This document shows positions 25,822-34,880 of a stretch of 64,000 nucleotides of DNA, one piece after another. The notes under the pieces were generated by a model. It was not told where the DNA came from and did no database searches. It saw nothing but the letters and a program-made list of their open reading frames with translations. Each line of letters opens with the position of its first letter. The first letter of the stretch is position 1. The position numbers and the translations under genes were made by a program. Source of the stretch: Serratia marcescens (GTDB lineage Bacteria; Pseudomonadota; Gammaproteobacteria; Enterobacterales; Enterobacteriaceae); assembly GCF_001902635.1 (NCBI RefSeq), contig NZ_MJAO01000016.1, positions 62,001-126,000 on the forward strand, read 5' to 3'.

Positions 25822-26631
25822 ATGTCAGCAGAACAATCCGTACTGAATCAAAATGCCGAGCCGGACTGGAAAAACTACGACGATTTCGCGCGCGGCATCG
25901 ACACCAACCGGCTGCCGGGCACCCAGGACTGGCGCGGAAAAACGCTGCAGATCGCCTTTGAAGACGGCGGGGAAATCACGCTGCGCTTCAGCGCCGATCG
26001 GCAGCGGGTGCTGTGGTCTTGGGACGGGGGGAGCGGCGAGGACGCTTACGAAGAGGTGCAAACCTCCGCCGCGCGCTATTTCTTCAATATTCCGCTGCAG
26101 TCGCCGGGCAACGAGTGTTTGACGCTGGTGCTCAACCGCGACAGCGGCCGGGCGCTGCTGGTGCGCAGCACGCTGTTGCCGGAACAGGCGGTGGAAAAGG
26201 GTTCCCGCCTCAAGCAAAGCTTCCACGTCGGCCAAATTGCCGGCGTGGCGCCGGGCGGCATTGCGCCGCATCTGACCCGCGAGCTGATCGGTTATCGCAC
26301 GCTGAACGTCTACAGCCCCAACCATTACTACGAGCACTTCTACGTCAACACCGAGCGCTATGCCTGGCAAAACCTGCGCGGTGAGCAGTTCGGCCACGGC
26401 GACATGGACTACGCCACCTACTACAAGTTTGAGGAAGAGATGTTCCTGTTCACCTTCCGGGAAAAGATTATTCCGGTGTGCTCGGTGTTCTTCTTCGACT
26501 TTATTTCCGGGCGCTGCACCGGCACCTTCCTCGGATTGGACGCCGCCGGCCGGGTTCTGGTGTCACCGGCCGGGGCATTCATCAGCAAGATGAGCTACAA
26601 CGCTTACCCGGAGGGCGTGCAGCCGCTTTGA
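25822..26631 (+). CDS. MoaF-like protein
   Basis: A 269-residue soluble protein that resembles MoaF, first described with the monoamine regulon of Klebsiella: two lipocalin-like beta-rich halves (about residues 35-140 and 160-265). The first half has WRGKTLQIAFEDGGEITLRF, the second has the paired YYKFEEEMFLFTFREKI and GRCTGTFLGLD segments. No catalytic motif is seen, and its role in the family is poorly understood; a small-ligand-binding or enzyme role have both been suggested. It starts after an AAGGAG site. Its partner is the MFS gene upstream, so it may modify or sense the transported compound. Confidence 0.8.
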   Translation: MSAEQSVLNQNAEPDWKNYDDFARGIDTNRLPGTQDWRGKTLQIAFEDGGEITLRFSADRQRVLWSWDGGSGEDAYEEVQTSAARYFFNIPLQSPGNECLTLVLNRDSGRALLVRSTLLPEQAVEKGSRLKQSFHVGQIAGVAPGGIAPHLTRELIGYRTLNVYSPNHYYEHFYVNTERYAWQNLRGEQFGHGDMDYATYYKFEEEMFLFTFREKIIPVCSVFFFDFISGRCTGTFLGLDAAGRVLVSPAGAFISKMSYNAYPEGVQPL

Positions 26632-26632
26632 G

Positions 26633-27772
26633 TCAGGCGTTTCTGACCAGCGAGCCGGCGTTGATCTCCGCGATGGTTTTCGCGCCGGTGAGCGTCATGG
26701 CGACGCGCATCTCTTTGTCGATCAGATCCAGCAAGTTCGCGACGCCGGCTTCGCCGGCCGCCGCCAGCGCATAGACGAAGGCGCGCCCCAACAGCACGCT
26801 GTCAGCCCCCAGGGCGATCATGCGCACCACGTCCAGGCCGCTGCGGATGCCTGAGTCGGCCAGCAGGGTGATGTCGCCTTTTACCGCGCCGGCGATCGCC
26901 GGCATGGCGCGCGCGGTCGACAGCACGCCGTCCAGCTGGCGGCCACCGTGGTTGGAGACGATGATGCCGTCGGCGCCAAAGCGCACCGCGTCTTTGGCGT
27001 CTTCCGGATCCAGAATGCCTTTGATGATCATCGGGCCGTCCCAGAATTCACGGATCCACTCCAGATCTTTCCAGGAAATCGACGGATCGAAGTTGGTGCC
27101 CAGCCAGCCGATGTAGTCTTCCAGACTGGTCGGCTTGCCGCGGTAGGCCGAGACGTTGCCCAGATCGTGTGGTTTGCCGAGCAGGCCGACATCCCAGGCC
27201 CACTGAGGATGGGTAAACGCCTGCAGCACGCGGCGCAGGGCGGCGTTAGGGCCGCTCATCCCCGAGTGCGCGTCGCGGTAACGGGCGCCGGGCACCGGCA
27301 TGTCGACGGTAAACACCAACGTTTTCACGCCGGCGGCCTTGGCGCGCTCCAGCGCGTTGCGCATAAAGCCGCGATCTTTCAGCACATAGAGCTGGAACCA
27401 CATCGGCCGATCGATCGCCGGCGCCACTTCTTCGATCGGGCAGACCGACACGGTGGACAGCGTGAATGGAATGCCTTTCTTGGCTGCGGCGCGCGCGGCC
27501 TGCACTTCACCGCGGCGGGCGTACATACCGGTCAGCCCCACCGGCCCCAATGCGACCGGCATCGCCAGTTTTTCGCCGAACAGCGAGGTCTCCAGGCTGA
27601 GTTCGGACATGTTGCGCAATACGCGCTGGCGCAAGGCGATATCGGCCAGATCCTCGGTATTGCGCTTCAGCGTGTGCTCCGCGTAGGCCCCGCCGTCGAT
27701 GTAGTGAAACAGAAACGGCGGCAGTTTGGCCTGGGCGGCGGCCCGGTAGTCGGTTGACGCGGAGATGATCAT
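26633..27772 (-). CDS. lldD: FMN-dependent L-lactate dehydrogenase
   Basis: A 379-residue membrane-associated flavoenzyme oxidising L-lactate to pyruvate with electrons going to quinone. It matches E. coli LldD closely from the first residues ([14 protein letters not shown]) and is the same length class (396). The FMN-binding TIM barrel is seen, with the active-site histidine and arginine in [13 protein letters not shown] and the [18 protein letters not shown] segment near the end. It lies 42 bases downstream of the permease gene, giving an lctP-lldD operon. The ATG at 27772 has a GAAGG ribosome site. The usual lldR gene is not between them. Confidence 0.96.
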   Translation of the reverse strand: MIISASTDYRAAAQAKLPPFLFHYIDGGAYAEHTLKRNTEDLADIALRQRVLRNMSELSLETSLFGEKLAMPVALGPVGLTGMYARRGEVQAARAAAKKGIPFTLSTVSVCPIEEVAPAIDRPMWFQLYVLKDRGFMRNALERAKAAGVKTLVFTVDMPVPGARYRDAHSGMSGPNAALRRVLQAFTHPQWAWDVGLLGKPHDLGNVSAYRGKPTSLEDYIGWLGTNFDPSISWKDLEWIREFWDGPMIIKGILDPEDAKDAVRFGADGIIVSNHGGRQLDGVLSTARAMPAIAGAVKGDITLLADSGIRSGLDVVRMIALGADSVLLGRAFVYALAAAGEAGVANLLDLIDKEMRVAMTLTGAKTIAEINAGSLVRNA

Positions 27773-27814
27773 GTTGTTTACCTTCTTGTCTTGCTTGCGA
27801 TAACGAGTAGTCGG

Positions 27815-29398
27815 TCAGAGCGTGAGGATCGCCGCCATCGCGGCCGCGATCCCGCCGTACGCCAGCATCGGCAGTACGGTCTTTCTGATGATTTTGCCTT
27901 CGGCGTTGCCGATCCCGAGGATCGAGCACACCGCGATGATATTGTTCAGGCACACCATGTTGCCCATGGCACCGCCGACGGACTGCAAGGCCAGCGTCAG
28001 ATTGACGTCGAGGCCGCTGCTCTGGGCGATCGACTGCTGAATGCCGCCGAACGTCAGGTTCGAGACGGTATTGGAGCCTGAGAAGAACGATCCCAGCGCG
28101 CCGAGGAACGAAGAGAACAGCAGCCAGCTGTCGCCGGTCAGCGCCGCCAGCGCTTTCCCGATCAGGATCACCGGCGCATTGTCGCCGCCCTGCATCATCA
28201 GGTTGACCATCACCAGTGCGCCGAACAGGGCGATAAAGGGCCGCGCGACGCGCTCGCCGGTTTCGTTGAACATCTGTCGCACCTGACCGCGATTCAGACG
28301 GAACAGCGGGATGCACAGCAGTACCACCAGCAGGAACGGGATCAGCGCCGGTACGTACAGCGTCTTGTAGCCGGCGGCGGCAGTGGTGCCCAGCACCTGC
28401 TGCAGTTCGACGATCAGCGCCTGGCTGATGCGCAGTTCCCCGAGCCAGCCGAGGTTTTCCTGCCACAGCGGCGCGGTGCTGTTAAGCAGCGTCTTGAGGC
28501 CCAATTGATGAACGCGCGTCACTATCAGGATAGCAATCAGCAGCAAAGTCGGGGTCATGGCCTTGACCACCTGGATGAACGGCACTGCTTGCCCGGCGCT
28601 CTGCGGTTGGTCGCTGCGGGCGAGGCCGACGCCGCCGCGCGCCAGCAGCACCGACAGCGCCAGGCCGATGGCGCCGCCGACCAGCGCCGGGAACTCATAG
28701 TTCACCTGGGCCAGCAGCAGATAGGGCACGGTGCAGCTCAGCACGCTGAGCAGGATAAACGGCAGATTGCGGCGGATATCCTGCCAGGAAACGATAAAGC
28801 GTAGCGCCAGCAGCGGGATGACGAAGCCGGCGACAAAGTGGATCAGCGCGGTTTGCCGGCCGATCTCCAGCAGGCTGGCGTCCGACAGGCCGAGATTGGC
28901 GAAGCCGAACCAGGTGGGGGTGCCCACGGCGCCGAAGGAGACCGGCACGGAGTTCATCACCAGCGTCAGCAGGGCGACGCGCAGCGGGTTGAAGCCCAAC
29001 CCCACCAGAATCGGCGCGGCGATGGCGGCCGGGGTGCCGAAGCCACTGGCGCCCTCGATCATAAAGGCGAACGCCCAGCCGATAATCATCAGCTGGGCCA
29101 CGGGATTGGGGCTGATGGTTTCCAGCCAGCGGCGTACCACGTTTTCCGCACCGCTGATCTGCATCAGTTTGTTGAGCAGGATGGCGCCGGCGATGATGGT
29201 GATCGGCGTCAGCGTCGACACCAGCGCGGTGATGATATTGGCATGCAGCAACCGCAGCGAGGCATCGAACCACCCGAGCTGTACGGCATAGACCAAGGCG
29301 GCCGTCAGCGGCAGGGCGAGGTAAGAGGGCACGCCATTCCTTTTGGTCATCATCCAAATCAGCAGGACGATGGGCGCAATACTGAAAAGCAGGGGCAT
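27815..29398 (-). CDS. lctP: L-lactate permease, LctP family
   Basis: A 527-residue inner-membrane protein with about 12-14 helices, matching the L-lactate permease family: MIEGASGFGTPAAIAAPILVGLG and SFGAVGTPTWFG are hallmark segments (about residues 110-165). It imports L-lactate (and often glycolate or D-lactate) with protons, feeding LldD. It is somewhat shorter than E. coli LldP (551). The ATG at 29398 has a GAGGA ribosome site. It heads an operon with lldD; a LysR gene lies upstream on the same strand across a 323-base gap. Confidence 0.92.
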   Translation of the reverse strand: MPLLFSIAPIVLLIWMMTKRNGVPSYLALPLTAALVYAVQLGWFDASLRLLHANIITALVSTLTPITIIAGAILLNKLMQISGAENVVRRWLETISPNPVAQLMIIGWAFAFMIEGASGFGTPAAIAAPILVGLGFNPLRVALLTLVMNSVPVSFGAVGTPTWFGFANLGLSDASLLEIGRQTALIHFVAGFVIPLLALRFIVSWQDIRRNLPFILLSVLSCTVPYLLLAQVNYEFPALVGGAIGLALSVLLARGGVGLARSDQPQSAGQAVPFIQVVKAMTPTLLLIAILIVTRVHQLGLKTLLNSTAPLWQENLGWLGELRISQALIVELQQVLGTTAAAGYKTLYVPALIPFLLVVLLCIPLFRLNRGQVRQMFNETGERVARPFIALFGALVMVNLMMQGGDNAPVILIGKALAALTGDSWLLFSSFLGALGSFFSGSNTVSNLTFGGIQQSIAQSSGLDVNLTLALQSVGGAMGNMVCLNNIIAVCSILGIGNAEGKIIRKTVLPMLAYGGIAAAMAAILTL

Positions 29399-29721
29399 AA
29401 GATCCTCAGGGCTATTATTTTTATGGGCAGAGATATGTAGCTGAAAGGTTAATTACCGCAACATTTTCATTCTAATCACAACGTTGGCGGCGATGCCATG
29501 CGGTAATTTTTTAACATCGACGATCGACACAGGCGGTGGAAAAACAGGCAGCGGGAGCGGATAGATTAAGTATTTTAAAATCAATTAGATAGAATGGTTT
29601 ATTGTGTGATGAATGCGTGAGTTCACATTAATTAAGCGGTAATGCTCAATAGATTATGTCCAAAAGTAGTGTAATCCCCACGGCATTTTGCGGTCGTGGG
29701 GAAATAATCAGAGAGGGAAAC
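29399..29721 (-). promoter_or_regulatory. Control region of lctP-lldD with repeated GCGGTAAT half-sites
   Basis: A 323-bp AT-rich gap with no gene. It holds a perfect 10-bp inverted repeat, AATTACCGCA (29451-29460) and TGCGGTAATT (29499-29508), 38 bases apart, and a third half-site GCGGTAAT at 29636-29643. The spacing suggests a regulator binding separated half-sites, perhaps with looping. The candidate regulator is the LysR protein encoded upstream; E. coli LldR is a GntR-type protein and is absent here. Confidence 0.55.
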
Positions 29722-30642
29722 TCAAAAGTAATGGCTGATATTTTGGTAGGAACCGATGATATGTTCGATTAGCAGGCGGGTTTTTAATGGCAAATTACGG
29801 GTGTAAGGGTAGACGGCGTAAATGCCCAATACTTTGCCGCAGTGGCCGGCCAGGATTTCCGTCAGTTTGCCGTCCTGCAAATCTTCATACACCATGCAGC
29901 GCGGCACCATGGCGATGCCGTGGCCGCCGATTACCGCTTTGCGGATCGCCCGCGCGTTGTTGGCCGACAGGTTGCCGTTAACCTGCAGCTCGTAGATGTC
30001 GTTGCGCCCCGGCCGCTTCATCAGCCAGTTGGCGGTGCCGCTCTCCTGATAGGTGTAGGTCAGGCAGTTGTGACCAAGCAGATCTTCGGCGCTGCGCGGT
30101 TCCGGGTGGCTTTCCAGGTACCCCGGCGAGCAGACGATCACCCAGCGGGAATCGAAGATCGGCCGGGCAATCAGGCTGGAGTCCGGCATGGTGCCGGTAC
30201 GGATCGCCAGATCGATGCCTTCTTCCACCAGATCGACAAAGCGGTTTTCCAGCCGCATCTCGACCTTCAGGTTGGGGTGCAGAGCGCAAAACTCCGCTAC
30301 GCTCTCGCTCAGCAACAGCTCGCCCGAAATGGTCGGCACCGACATGCGGATGGTGCCGGTCAACTCTTCGCTCTTTTCGCTGACGGCGTACAGCGCCTCT
30401 TGCACTTTGGCGCCGATCTCTTTGGCCTGCTGATAGAGCGCCTGGCCGTTTTCGGTCAGCGTCAGGCTGCGGGTGGTGCGGTACAGCAACCGGGCACCCA
30501 GCGATTTTTCCAGCCGCCCGATGCGTTTACTGACCACTGAGCTGGTGATGCCGGCGCTCTCCGCCGCTTTGCTGAACGAACCGCAGTCGACAATCAGCGA
30601 AAATAGAATCAGGTCGTTGGCGTATTCGTGGGTGGCGAGCAT
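29722..30642 (-). CDS. LysR-family regulator, possibly of lactate genes
   Basis: A 306-residue LysR-type regulator: an N-terminal winged helix-turn-helix (about residues 8-68, LILFSLIVDCGSFSKAAESAGITSSVVSKRIGRLEKSLGARL) and a substrate-binding domain in about 95-300. It lies upstream of lctP-lldD on the same strand, separated by a 323-base gap that carries repeated half-sites. The context suggests regulation of lactate genes, but LysR proteins commonly act on divergent genes and yojI lies divergently, so either target is possible. Confidence 0.85.
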   Translation of the reverse strand: MLATHEYANDLILFSLIVDCGSFSKAAESAGITSSVVSKRIGRLEKSLGARLLYRTTRSLTLTENGQALYQQAKEIGAKVQEALYAVSEKSEELTGTIRMSVPTISGELLLSESVAEFCALHPNLKVEMRLENRFVDLVEEGIDLAIRTGTMPDSSLIARPIFDSRWVIVCSPGYLESHPEPRSAEDLLGHNCLTYTYQESGTANWLMKRPGRNDIYELQVNGNLSANNARAIRKAVIGGHGIAMVPRCMVYEDLQDGKLTEILAGHCGKVLGIYAVYPYTRNLPLKTRLLIEHIIGSYQNISHYF

Positions 30643-30821
30643 AATCGGCTGTTCCCTTCAGTGGAAAGAGGCCGCCAGTGTAAGTCCCCTGCTTCAATAA
30701 TCAATCCTCAAAATGTTATCGGCGCTGAAATAAGAGACCGCGTGAATGATGAGAATTCGTCTTGATCTCATTCGCGCGCCGCTTACAATGCCTGCCGGAT
30801 CGCGACTTCAGAGGTTTTTTC

Positions 30822-32474
30822 ATGGAACTGCTACGGGTGGTTTATCGCCAGTATCGTTGGCCATTTCTGGCTGTCATGGCGTTGACCATGGCCAGTGCCG
30901 GCTTAGGTATCGGTATCATTGCTTTTATCAATCAATATCTGATGGGCACCGGCGGCAACCCATTGGCCGTGTTGCCGATGTTTCTCGCCCTGCTGGCATT
31001 GCTGATGGCGGTCACGTTGGGATCGCAACTGGCGCTGACGACATTGGGCCATTACTTCGTCTATCGGCTGCGCGGGCAGCTGGTGAAGCGCATTCTGGAT
31101 ACCGATATCGAACGTCTCGAACAGTTGGGCAGCGCCTCGCTGCTGGCCAGCCTGTCCAGCGATATCCGCAATATCACCGTCGCCTTCGTGCGGCTACCCG
31201 AGCTGGTGCAAGGGGTGATTTTAACCTTGGGCGCGGCGGCTTACTTGGGCTGGCTATCCCCGCAAATGCTGGCGGTGACGGCGGTTTGGGTCGCCATCAC
31301 CGTGGTGGGCAGCGGTTGTCTGGTATCGCGGGTCTATCGCCATATGGCCAGCGTGCGCGAGTCGGAAGAGCGTCTCTACCAGCGTTATGAGTCGGTGATT
31401 GACGGTCGCAAGGAGCTTACGTTGAACCGCAAGCGGGCGCAGGCGCTGTACGATCAGACTTACCAGCCCGACGCGCAAGCCTATCGCTACCATATCATTC
31501 GCGCCGACACCTTCCATCTGAGCGCGGTGAACTGGTCAAATATCATGATGTTGGGGGCGATCGGGCTGGTGTTCTTTATGGCTAACAGCCTGGGGTGGGC
31601 GGACACGGCGGTGGCCGCCACCTATTCATTGACGTTGTTGTTCTTGCGCACGCCGTTGCTGCAGGCCGTGGGGGCGTTTCCCACGCTGGTCAGCGCCGAA
31701 GTGGCCTTCAACAAGCTGAAGACGCTGCGTCTTGCCGAATATCAACCGGCGTTTTCCGCCGGCATCGCCCGTGCCTGGCAGACGCTGGAGCTGCGCGACG
31801 TGGTTTTTCACTATGCAGATACGGAACAACAGCCCGGTTTTGCCGTAGGGCCACTTAATCTGACGCTGCGGCGTGGTGAGCTGGTCTTTCTGATTGGCGG
31901 CAACGGCAGCGGCAAGTCAACGCTGGCGATGCTGCTGACCGGGTTGTATCGGCCAGTGAGTGGGCACATCGTCCTGGATGGCGTGGCGCAGGCCGCGGCG
32001 GATATGCCGGACTATCGTCGGCTGTTTTCGGCGATTTTCACCGATTTTCATCAGTTCGATCGCTTGCAAGGGCCGGAAGGTGGTGAGCCCGATGCGGCAC
32101 TGGTCGCCGTCTGGCTGGAGCGGTTGAACATGAAAAGCAAACTGCAGTTCGACGGCGACAGAGTGACAAACCCGCAACTGTCGCAGGGGCAGCGCAAACG
32201 ACTGGCCTTGCTGCTGGCGGTGGCGGAGCAGCGCGATATTTTACTGTTGGATGAATGGGCGGCGGATCAGGATCCGCAGTTCCGGCGCATTTTCTATCGC
32301 GAACTGTTGCCGGAGCTGCGTGCGTTGGGCAAAACAGTGTTTGCTATTAGCCACGACGATCACTATTTCGAACACGCCGATCGGCTGCTTGAGATGCGCT
32401 CAGGCCAGCTGCGCGAGCTGACCGGCAGCGAGCGTGAACACGCCAGCCGGGATTCCGTCAGCCGGATTGGCTAA
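30822..32474 (+). CDS. yojI: YojI-type ABC exporter
   Basis: A 550-residue half-transporter closely matching E. coli YojI (547), which exports microcin J25 with TolC. Six membrane helices (about residues 10-300) precede an ATPase domain with Walker [16 protein letters not shown], an unusual signature [13 protein letters not shown] and Walker [14 protein letters not shown]; the SGGQ-like loop of standard ABC proteins is thus altered, as in YojI. The start is ATG 30822, after GAGG; a longer in-frame alternative (30762) has no ribosome site. A strong hairpin follows the stop codon. Confidence 0.9.
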   Translation: MELLRVVYRQYRWPFLAVMALTMASAGLGIGIIAFINQYLMGTGGNPLAVLPMFLALLALLMAVTLGSQLALTTLGHYFVYRLRGQLVKRILDTDIERLEQLGSASLLASLSSDIRNITVAFVRLPELVQGVILTLGAAAYLGWLSPQMLAVTAVWVAITVVGSGCLVSRVYRHMASVRESEERLYQRYESVIDGRKELTLNRKRAQALYDQTYQPDAQAYRYHIIRADTFHLSAVNWSNIMMLGAIGLVFFMANSLGWADTAVAATYSLTLLFLRTPLLQAVGAFPTLVSAEVAFNKLKTLRLAEYQPAFSAGIARAWQTLELRDVVFHYADTEQQPGFAVGPLNLTLRRGELVFLIGGNGSGKSTLAMLLTGLYRPVSGHIVLDGVAQAAADMPDYRRLFSAIFTDFHQFDRLQGPEGGEPDAALVAVWLERLNMKSKLQFDGDRVTNPQLSQGQRKRLALLLAVAEQRDILLLDEWAADQDPQFRRIFYRELLPELRALGKTVFAISHDDHYFEHADRLLEMRSGQLRELTGSEREHASRDSVSRIG

Positions 32475-32479
32475 GCCAC

Positions 32480-32520
32480 GCCGGCCCGGGCGAGACTAAA
32501 ACGGGCCGGCGCTTCTTTCG
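32480..32520 (+). terminator. Terminator-like hairpin after yojI
   Basis: A perfect 9-bp stem, GCCGGCCCG (32480-32488) with CGGGCCGGC (32512-32520), loop of 23 bases, followed by a pyrimidine-rich stretch (GCTTCTTTCG). Confidence 0.5.
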
Positions 32521-32864
32521 CGTGGTTGCAGCACGTCACTTCATTTTCTTTCCCGCCTTCAGCGCTGCCTGTTGCCGATTTGACTTACGACCAGTCAAAT
32601 AATTGAGTGTTTAATTATTTACCAGTGGTTTAATTTTAGACTATCAATATGTGGCAGACTGCACGCTAGTTCACCTATCAATACAAGTTATCGCCTGCCG
32701 ATAACAGTGATATCCACGGTGCTGTTCTCACTGCGACTGCAATGCAGGTATATGGGTGGCAGCGGTTTTTTAAATTTCCATAGGAACAAACCACTTTATC
32801 GATCGTTAAAACAGATCGATAATCAATGTTTGAATGGTTTAATCTATTGGTTGGGGGCGCTGTG
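32521..32864 (+). promoter_or_regulatory. Leader region of ymiA-yciX with two inverted repeats
   Basis: An AT-rich 344-bp stretch with no large frame. It holds a perfect 7-bp inverted repeat TTTGACT (32579-32585)/AGTCAAA (32593-32599) and a perfect 8-bp one AAATAATT (32597-32604)/AATTATTT (32613-32620), overlapping by three bases. They probably mark the promoter or a regulator site of ymiA. No promoter hexamers were assigned with confidence. Confidence 0.4.
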
Positions 32865-32978
32865 GTGAGCAAGGATGGAGCAAATATCAAACGTAAAGCA
32901 TGGCTGTGCGTGTTTATTGGCTGTGGGCTGTTCTGGCTACTCACCGCCGCCGTGATTTACTGGTTACTGATTAAGTAG
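32865..32978 (+). CDS. ymiA: YmiA-like small membrane protein
   Basis: A tiny gene (about 37 codons) ending in a single membrane helix. The core IKRKAWLCVFIGCGLFWLL and the tail with YWLL match E. coli YmiA (46 residues, KRKAWLAVFLGSALFW). The start is uncertain: a GTG at 32865 has GGGGG seven bases upstream, another GTG sits at 32862, and an upstream ATG at 32826 would add 13 residues but lacks a ribosome site. It is followed after 20 bases by yciX, the same pair as in E. coli. Function is unknown. It is short enough to be missed by many gene finders. Confidence 0.75.
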   Translation: MSKDGANIKRKAWLCVFIGCGLFWLLTAAVIYWLLIK

Positions 32979-32998
32979 GTTGAGCAGGAAGGCGATTC

Positions 32999-33160
32999 GT
33001 GAATAAAAAGCAGGCTAAAACCAGCGAGGGCGCCCAGCGGCGCGCGCAGTCCAAAATTCCGCCTTCGTGGGTATTGAGCGAGGAGCAACGCGCTTTTATC
33101 GAAGACTTGTGGCAGGACGATGCCCCCGAACCGGAGCGGCCCATCGCTCAGCGGCGTTAG
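32999..33160 (+). CDS. yciX: YciX-like small soluble protein
   Basis: A 53-residue protein, GTG start at 32999 with AGGAAGG six bases upstream. The middle (IPPSWVLSEEQRAFIEDLWQ then DDAPEP) matches E. coli YciX (IPDDWQLTSQQQAFIELF then EDDQP). The N-terminal part is basic and low in complexity. Its last codon is TAG at 33158-33160, which overlaps by four bases the stop of the opposing transporter gene (33157-33159). Function is unknown; co-transcription with ymiA is likely. Confidence 0.75.
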   Translation: MNKKQAKTSEGAQRRAQSKIPPSWVLSEEQRAFIEDLWQDDAPEPERPIAQRR

Positions 33161-34377
33161 CTGATCACGCGGCTGCGGCCTGCCAGTGCGCCGAACAACA
33201 TTTGCAAGACAGTCAGACACAGCAGGACGATCAGCGGTAAACGCCAGCCTTCCGTCAGGTCGTGCAGCAGACCGAACAATGTAGGGCCCAGCGCCGCCAA
33301 CAGATAGCCGACGGACTGCGCCATGCCCGACAGCAGCGTCGCCTGGTGATGATGCTGGCTGCGTAGGCCAAAGAACGACAGCGACAGCACCAGCGAGCTT
33401 CCCGCCCCCAATCCGGCAAATGTCAGCCACACCAGTGAGCTGGCGGGCTGCACCAACAATCCCCCGACACCGATAAAGATCAGCAAAGAACTGCCCAATG
33501 CGATCGCCCGTTGATCGCGCGCCCGTGGCAGAATCACCACCATGACAAAATTGGCGACGATCGCCACCACCTGGTAAACGAACAGTTCGAAGCCCGCCTG
33601 CTGGGGAGACGTGCCGTGGCTGGCGGCGAAGGCGCTGAACCAGCCGATAATGGTGTAGAAGGTGATCGATTGCAGCCCCATAAACAGCGCGACCTGCCAG
33701 CCCAGCGCGCTTCCCCAAGGGGAGCGATAGCGTTGCGGCTCCGCCGGCTGCGATTCTTCGGCGTGTGGGGCGGCAGAGCGCCGCAGCTGCGGCAACCAGA
33801 CCAACAGCGCCAACAGCGCGGGTAATCCCCAGCATAACAAAGAGAAGCGCCAGCCAAGGTCGGACAGGGAAGCCAACGGCACCGCCAGACCGGAGGCGAT
33901 GGCGGCGACCAGTGACATCACCGCCGCGTAGGCGGCGATCATCGCGGCGGCGCGATGCGGGAAATCCCGCTTCACCAGCGTCGGCAGCACCACGTTGGCG
34001 AAGGCGATGGCGGTGCCGATCAGAATGCTGCCCAGCCACAACATGGCGTTTTGCGGCAGTGAACGCAGCGCGATGCCGCACACCAGCAGCATGAGGGCGA
34101 GGCCCAGCGTGCGCTCGATGCCGATGCGTTTCGCCAGCGCCGGAGTCAGCGGCGAGAGGACGCCGAACAGGATCAACGGCAGCGAGTTGATCAGGCCTGC
34201 GGCGGTAGCAGATAACGCCAGCTGTTGCTGGATCTGCTCCAACAGCGGGCCGACGCTGGTCAGGGCGGCGCGCAGGTTGGCCGCGATCAGCATGATGCCG
34301 ACGATCAGCAGCACAGGGCGGTGTAAACGGCGACGCGGGGCCGCGGTGGCGGATGGGGAAGAAGCGGGTTGCGGCAT
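33157..34377 (-). CDS. CynX/NimT-family MFS transporter
   Basis: A 406-residue membrane protein with about 12 helices. Segments such as ANLRAALTSVGPLL (near residue 35) and WSGSILIGTAIAFANVVLPTLVKRDFP-like text in the first half are hallmarks of the CynX/NimT branch, which includes the cyanate and 2-nitroimidazole transporters. No cynTS or nimR gene lies nearby, so the substrate cannot be named. I chose ATG 34377, which follows a GAGGA site; an in-frame ATG seven codons upstream (34398) has none. The 3' end overlaps yciX by four bases in the opposite direction. Confidence 0.85.
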   Translation of the reverse strand: MPQPASSPSATAAPRRRLHRPVLLIVGIMLIAANLRAALTSVGPLLEQIQQQLALSATAAGLINSLPLILFGVLSPLTPALAKRIGIERTLGLALMLLVCGIALRSLPQNAMLWLGSILIGTAIAFANVVLPTLVKRDFPHRAAAMIAAYAAVMSLVAAIASGLAVPLASLSDLGWRFSLLCWGLPALLALLVWLPQLRRSAAPHAEESQPAEPQRYRSPWGSALGWQVALFMGLQSITFYTIIGWFSAFAASHGTSPQQAGFELFVYQVVAIVANFVMVVILPRARDQRAIALGSSLLIFIGVGGLLVQPASSLVWLTFAGLGAGSSLVLSLSFFGLRSQHHHQATLLSGMAQSVGYLLAALGPTLFGLLHDLTEGWRLPLIVLLCLTVLQMLFGALAGRSRVIS

Positions 34378-34401
34378 GGATTCCTCGCACCAGGGCATGC
34401 A

Positions 34402-34438
34402 GTCAATCAGTGCTGCATGGCGTGATGCGTTGATTGAC
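34402..34438. promoter_or_regulatory. Inverted repeat upstream of the CynX/NimT-like gene
   Basis: A perfect 8-bp inverted repeat GTCAATCA (34402-34409)/TGATTGAC (34431-34438), 21 bases apart, lies 25 bases upstream of the transporter start. It may be an operator for an unlinked regulator. No regulator gene is adjacent. Confidence 0.4.
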
Positions 34439-34880
34439 GTTAACGCTTACGTACCGACAAGTTGGCGGTATCTGTTCGCAAGTGTAGGAAAGATCGCCTG
34501 CGCTGACAAGAGCGGGGCCTGGGCGGGGCAATGCCGTGAGACGCCGGCGCCCGCAGGATAATTACCATTATGTGATCCTGGTCACTGAGTGAACTAAAAG
34601 TCACGGCCCGGGGCCGGCCATGCGCCGCTTTCGCTTCCCTCGTCGTCTGCGCGGCTTCTCCCCGGCGTTCGCGCCCGTCATGGCATTTCACTTTTCTCTC
34701 ATTACGCTTTTTTGCTTTTCGATCCGTTTCGATTCGAAAGGTTTTTTGGCGGTTTTTTTGCTAAAACGGGGCTGTAAGCCCGATCACAATTTCATTGCTT
34801 TCGCTTTGCTGTAATGCCAGCGCAGTAGAGCGAAAGCCATCTTCTCCCCGGCGATGCCGGAAACCTGAGGACCGCAGCTC
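34439..34880. promoter_or_regulatory. 442-bp control gap before agaR with DeoR-type direct repeats
   Basis: This gap separates the divergent transporter and agaR genes and holds no recognised gene. Near its middle, TTTTCGAT (34716-34723) and GTTTCGAT (34726-34733) are direct repeats at a 10-base step, followed by TCGAAAGG (34734-34741), which makes the second one a TTTCGATTCGAAA palindrome. Runs of TTTCG with 10-base spacing are known for AgaR and related DeoR proteins, so this is the best candidate for the AgaR operator. A T-rich run follows. Confidence 0.5.

Noticed and set aside
32957-34390. A 477-codon minus-strand frame alongside the CynX/NimT-like gene
   Set aside because: It is an alternate frame of the transporter gene; only the other frame has the hydrophobic helix pattern and family motifs.
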